Source: Marmoricola sp.
GTDB taxonomy: Bacteria > Actinomycetota > Actinomycetes > Propionibacteriales > Nocardioidaceae
Assembly (NCBI GenBank): GCA_030151765.1
Contig: JASLCW010000435.1
Location: 1-7,374, forward strand
Length of the DNA stretch: 7,374 bases
Reading direction: 5' to 3'
The notes under the pieces are model-generated. The model was not told the origin of the DNA and did no database searches. It saw only the letters and a list, made by a program, of their open reading frames with translations. Below, in pieces: positions 5,868-7,374 of the stretch (the first letter of the stretch is position 1; the number at the start of each line of letters is the position of its first letter). Position numbers and translations under genes: made by a program.

Positions 5868-6266
5868 TCAGGGGGCAGGAGGGAGGACGCAGGCCGGAGT
5901 GCCGCCGGGGAGCTGATGACGGTGTCGGGCGATCCAGCGGTAGACGCGTTCGGAGATCCGGCCGATCCCGGGCAGGACGATCGCCCGGCCGAGGAGCCGG
6001 AAGGGGAAGGGCCCGGTGCCGAGGGCGGCGGCCACCGCCCGATGGCCGTAGCAGACCGAGCCGTCGGCGCCGACGTACGGCATCTCCTCGAGCGCCCGCT
6101 CCGGCGAGACGCCCAGCGACGGGAGATCGACGGACTGCAGCGAGGTGATGTGGATGTCCAGCGGCAGCCGCCCGGCCAGGTGCGCGGCCTTCGTGCAGAA
6201 GCCGCGGTCGGCGTCGTACAGCAGCGTGGACCTCACACCCCCACGGTACGACGAGCGCCGGGTCAC
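5868..6266 (-). CDS. DUF393 / DCC-like thiol-disulfide oxidoreductase family protein with degenerate motif
   Basis: A 132-residue small protein of the DUF393 (DCC1-like) family, a thioredoxin-like fold named after its D-x-x-C-x-x-C motif and thought to act in thiol-disulfide exchange. The family start LLYDAD-x-GFC is clear (15-24), as are YGHRAVAAAL (73-82), the VYRWIARHRHQLP segment (109-120) and the C-terminal ACVLPP. The usual first cysteine is Arg21 (codon CGC, one transition from TGC), leaving Cys24 alone; Cys72 and Cys126 are elsewhere. No signal peptide is present; a hydrophobic stretch lies near 86-100. The start is uncertain: GTG at 6266 gives 132 residues, GTG at 6236 gives 122 and begins next to the family motif, and neither has a good ribosome site. 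It is divergent from kdpF and upstream of the S53 gene, separated from it by the large inverted repeat. Confidence 0.85.
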   Translation of the reverse strand: MTRRSSYRGGVRSTLLYDADRGFCTKAAHLAGRLPLDIHITSLQSVDLPSLGVSPERALEEMPYVGADGSVCYGHRAVAAALGTGPFPFRLLGRAIVLPGIGRISERVYRWIARHRHQLPGGTPACVLPPAP

Positions 6267-6280
6267 ATCCGCATCAGCGG

Positions 6281-6321
6281 CCTGTCAGGTTCGCCACGGT
6301 CTCCGTTTGGATCCTGTCAGG
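6281..6321. promoter_or_regulatory. Twin CCTGTCAGG palindromes in the DUF393/kdpF divergent region
   Basis: CCTGTCAGG occurs at 6281-6289 and again at 6313-6321, 32 bp centre to centre, close to three helical turns. Each copy is itself a palindrome (CCTG-T-CAGG). They lie in the 94-bp gap between two divergent genes, one copy 15 nt from the DUF393 start and the other 40 nt from kdpF. This looks like a paired operator for a dimeric regulator. No convincing -35/-10 pair for kdp could be picked in the region. Confidence 0.45.
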
Positions 6322-6341
6322 GCGGCCGATCCAGCCTTCGC

Positions 6342-6364
6342 GGGGAGCTTGCATGGCCTCATGA
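6342..6364 (+). promoter_or_regulatory. Ribosome site and three-codon leader ORF overlapping the kdpF start
   Basis: GGGGAG at 6342-6347 is 5 nt from an ATG at 6353 but 13 nt from the kdpF ATG at 6361. The ATG at 6353 opens ATG GCC TCA TGA (Met-Ala-Ser-stop), and its TGA (6362-6364) overlaps the kdpF ATG in an ATGA. Ribosomes may thus load on the mini-ORF and reinitiate on kdpF. Alternatively the site serves kdpF directly with a long spacer. Confidence 0.4.
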
Positions 6365-6450
6365 ACACCGACGACACCGTGGGCCTGGTGCTGGCCGTGC
6401 TGATGCTCGGCTACCTGGTCCTGGCCCTTCTCTTCGCGGAGCGCTTCTGA
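6361..6450 (+). CDS. kdpF: KdpF, small subunit of the K+-transporting ATPase
   Basis: A 29-residue membrane peptide, the stabilising subunit of the KdpFABC high-affinity potassium pump. A short polar N-terminus (MNTDD) is followed by one hydrophobic helix with VLAVLMLGYLVLALLF (about 10-25), ending in AERF. The GYLVLALLFAERF ending is typical of KdpF peptides. Length is in the family range of about 25-30 residues. Its TGA shares one base with the kdpA ATG (TGATG, 6448-6452), giving tight translational coupling and confirming the identity. A longer reading frame runs through upstream non-coding sequence in the same phase, but nothing before the ATG resembles a protein. It is the first gene of the kdp operon and divergent from the DUF393 gene. 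Confidence 0.92.
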   Translation: MNTDDTVGLVLAVLMLGYLVLALLFAERF

Positions 6451-7374
6451 TGTCCGACACCATGGCCGCGATCCTCCAGGCAGCCTTCCTGGTCCTGGCC
6501 CTGGCGCTCTGCTATCGCCCTCTGGGCGGCTATCTCGCCCGGGTCTTCACCACGGACAAAGACCTCAAGGTCGAGCGCGGCATCTACCGCCTGATCGGCG
6601 TGGATGCCCGCGCCGACCAACGTTGGTCGACGTACGCACGCTCACTGGTGGCCTTCTCCGTGGTCGGGCTGGTGCTGCTCTTCGCCTTGCAGCGCCTGCA
6701 GGAGCACCTGCCCTGGTCGCTCGGCTTCAAGGCGGTGCCGTCCGCGCTCGCCTTCAACACGGCCGCCTCCTTCGTGACCAACACGAACTGGCAGAACTAC
6801 TCCGGCGAGACCACGATGGGCCATCTCGTCCAGATGGCCGGCCTCACCGTCCAGAACTTCGTGTCGGCGGCCGTCGGTCTCGCCGTCGCGATCGCGTTGG
6901 TACGCGGCTTCACCCGCAACAAGACCGACCGGATCGGCAACTTCTGGGTCGACCTGACCCGAGCGGTAATCCGGGTGCTGCTCCCGATGGCGGTCATCGC
7001 CACGATCGCGCTGATCGCGATGGGCACCATCCAGAACCTCTCCGCCGGGCACGAGGCCACGACCCTTCTCGGGCACCACCAGATGATCACCGGCGGGCCG
7101 GTCGCCTCCCAGGAGGCGATCAAGGAGCTCGGCACCAACGGCGGCGGCTTCTACAACGCCAACTCCGCCCATCCCTTCGAGAACCCCAACCCGCTCAGCA
7201 GTGTCTTCGAGATCTTCCTGCTGATGGTGATACCGGTGGCGCTGACCCGCACCTTCGGTCTGCTCGTCGGCGATGTCCGCCAGGGCTACGCGATCCTCGC
7301 GGTCATGGCCGTCGTCTGGGTGACGCTGGTGATCGCGGTGACGGCACTGGAGATGCACCACACCGGTACGGCGG
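6450..7374 (+). CDS. kdpA: KdpA, K+-binding and translocating subunit (3'-truncated by window end)
   Basis: The first 308 residues of the channel-like subunit of the KdpFABC ATPase, which selects and moves K+ across the membrane (full-length relatives are about 550-600 residues). Seen: a first hydrophobic helix (about 5-22) followed by YRPLGGYLARVF, IYRLIGVD (45-52), the first selectivity-filter region NTAASFVTNTNWQNYSGE (103-120), and the second, LGTNGGGFYNANSAHPFENP (227-246). Both filters are intact. Several transmembrane helices are evident (about 66-83, 134-152, 174-192, 252-270 and 280-300). The start is ATG at 6450, sharing its A with the kdpF stop, with no need for a separate ribosome site. 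The frame is open to the right edge. kdpB and kdpC are expected immediately beyond, and KdpD/KdpE control is usual for the family but not visible here. Confidence 0.97.
   Translation, partial: MSDTMAAILQAAFLVLALALCYRPLGGYLARVFTTDKDLKVERGIYRLIGVDARADQRWSTYARSLVAFSVVGLVLLFALQRLQEHLPWSLGFKAVPSALAFNTAASFVTNTNWQNYSGETTMGHLVQMAGLTVQNFVSAAVGLAVAIALVRGFTRNKTDRIGNFWVDLTRAVIRVLLPMAVIATIALIAMGTIQNLSAGHEATTLLGHHQMITGGPVASQEAIKELGTNGGGFYNANSAHPFENPNPLSSVFEIFLLMVIPVALTRTFGLLVGDVRQGYAILAVMAVVWVTLVIAVTALEMHHTGTA

Noticed and set aside
2606..6148. An 1180-codon open frame on the plus strand, antisense to the amine oxidase, S53 and part of the DUF393 gene
   Set aside because: Its translation is arginine/glycine/valine-rich low-complexity sequence without domains. 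The minus strand in the same region carries three well-recognised proteins with intact motifs. Long antisense frames are expected in very GC-rich coding DNA.
1..7374. CRISPR arrays, toxin-antitoxin pairs or defence genes
   Set aside because: There is no regularly spaced repeat series, and every substantial gene belongs to a recognisable housekeeping or metabolic family.

Overview
The window is very GC-rich, with strong third-position G/C preference, several GTG starts and few T-rich terminators. This fits a high-GC actinobacterium. The gene set (Kdp potassium pump, S53 sedolisin, hemerythrin-type protein, DUF393 protein, [2Fe-2S] ferredoxin) also fits, possibly a member of the Nocardioides/Propionibacteriales group, but no marker gene is present to fix the genus.

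Layout. Positions 1-317 hold no convincing gene. They contain what looks like one terminus of an insertion sequence (about 1-62) and, on the minus strand, a short tRNA 3'-end-like fragment (about 90-112), so this is probably a mobile-element scar. A plus-strand block follows: a membrane-anchored trypsin-like/PDZ protease (318-1508), then an AT-rich promoter island (about 1521-1550) and a translationally coupled pair, a hemerythrin HHE protein (1601-2071) and an adrenodoxin-type ferredoxin (2068-2415). Two small hairpins at 2418-2467 separate this block from a convergent minus-strand block. Read in its own direction, the minus block is a DUF393/DCC-like protein (6266-5868), a secreted S53 peptidase (5734-3839) and a polyamine/monoamine-oxidase-like flavoenzyme (3802-2477). 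Divergent from it, on the plus strand, the potassium-uptake operon begins with kdpF (6361-6450) and kdpA (6450 to the right edge, truncated).

Functional reading. The hemerythrin/ferredoxin pair may form a diiron or oxygen/NO-responsive module with its own electron carrier; the overlap is direct evidence of joint translation, the function is inference. The S1C-type protease and the S53 peptidase both act outside the cytoplasm. KdpF and KdpA are the first two subunits of the KdpFABC high-affinity K+ pump; kdpB and kdpC should lie beyond the right edge.

No complete novel system such as a defence island or CRISPR is visible. The items most worth a second look are non-coding or small: a near-perfect 20-bp inverted repeat between the DUF393 and S53 genes, overlapping alternative hairpins in the presumed S53 leader, twin CCTGTCAGG palindromes 32 bp apart in the kdpF/DUF393 divergent region, a three-codon mini-ORF whose stop overlaps the kdpF start, and loss of the first cysteine in the DUF393 protein.
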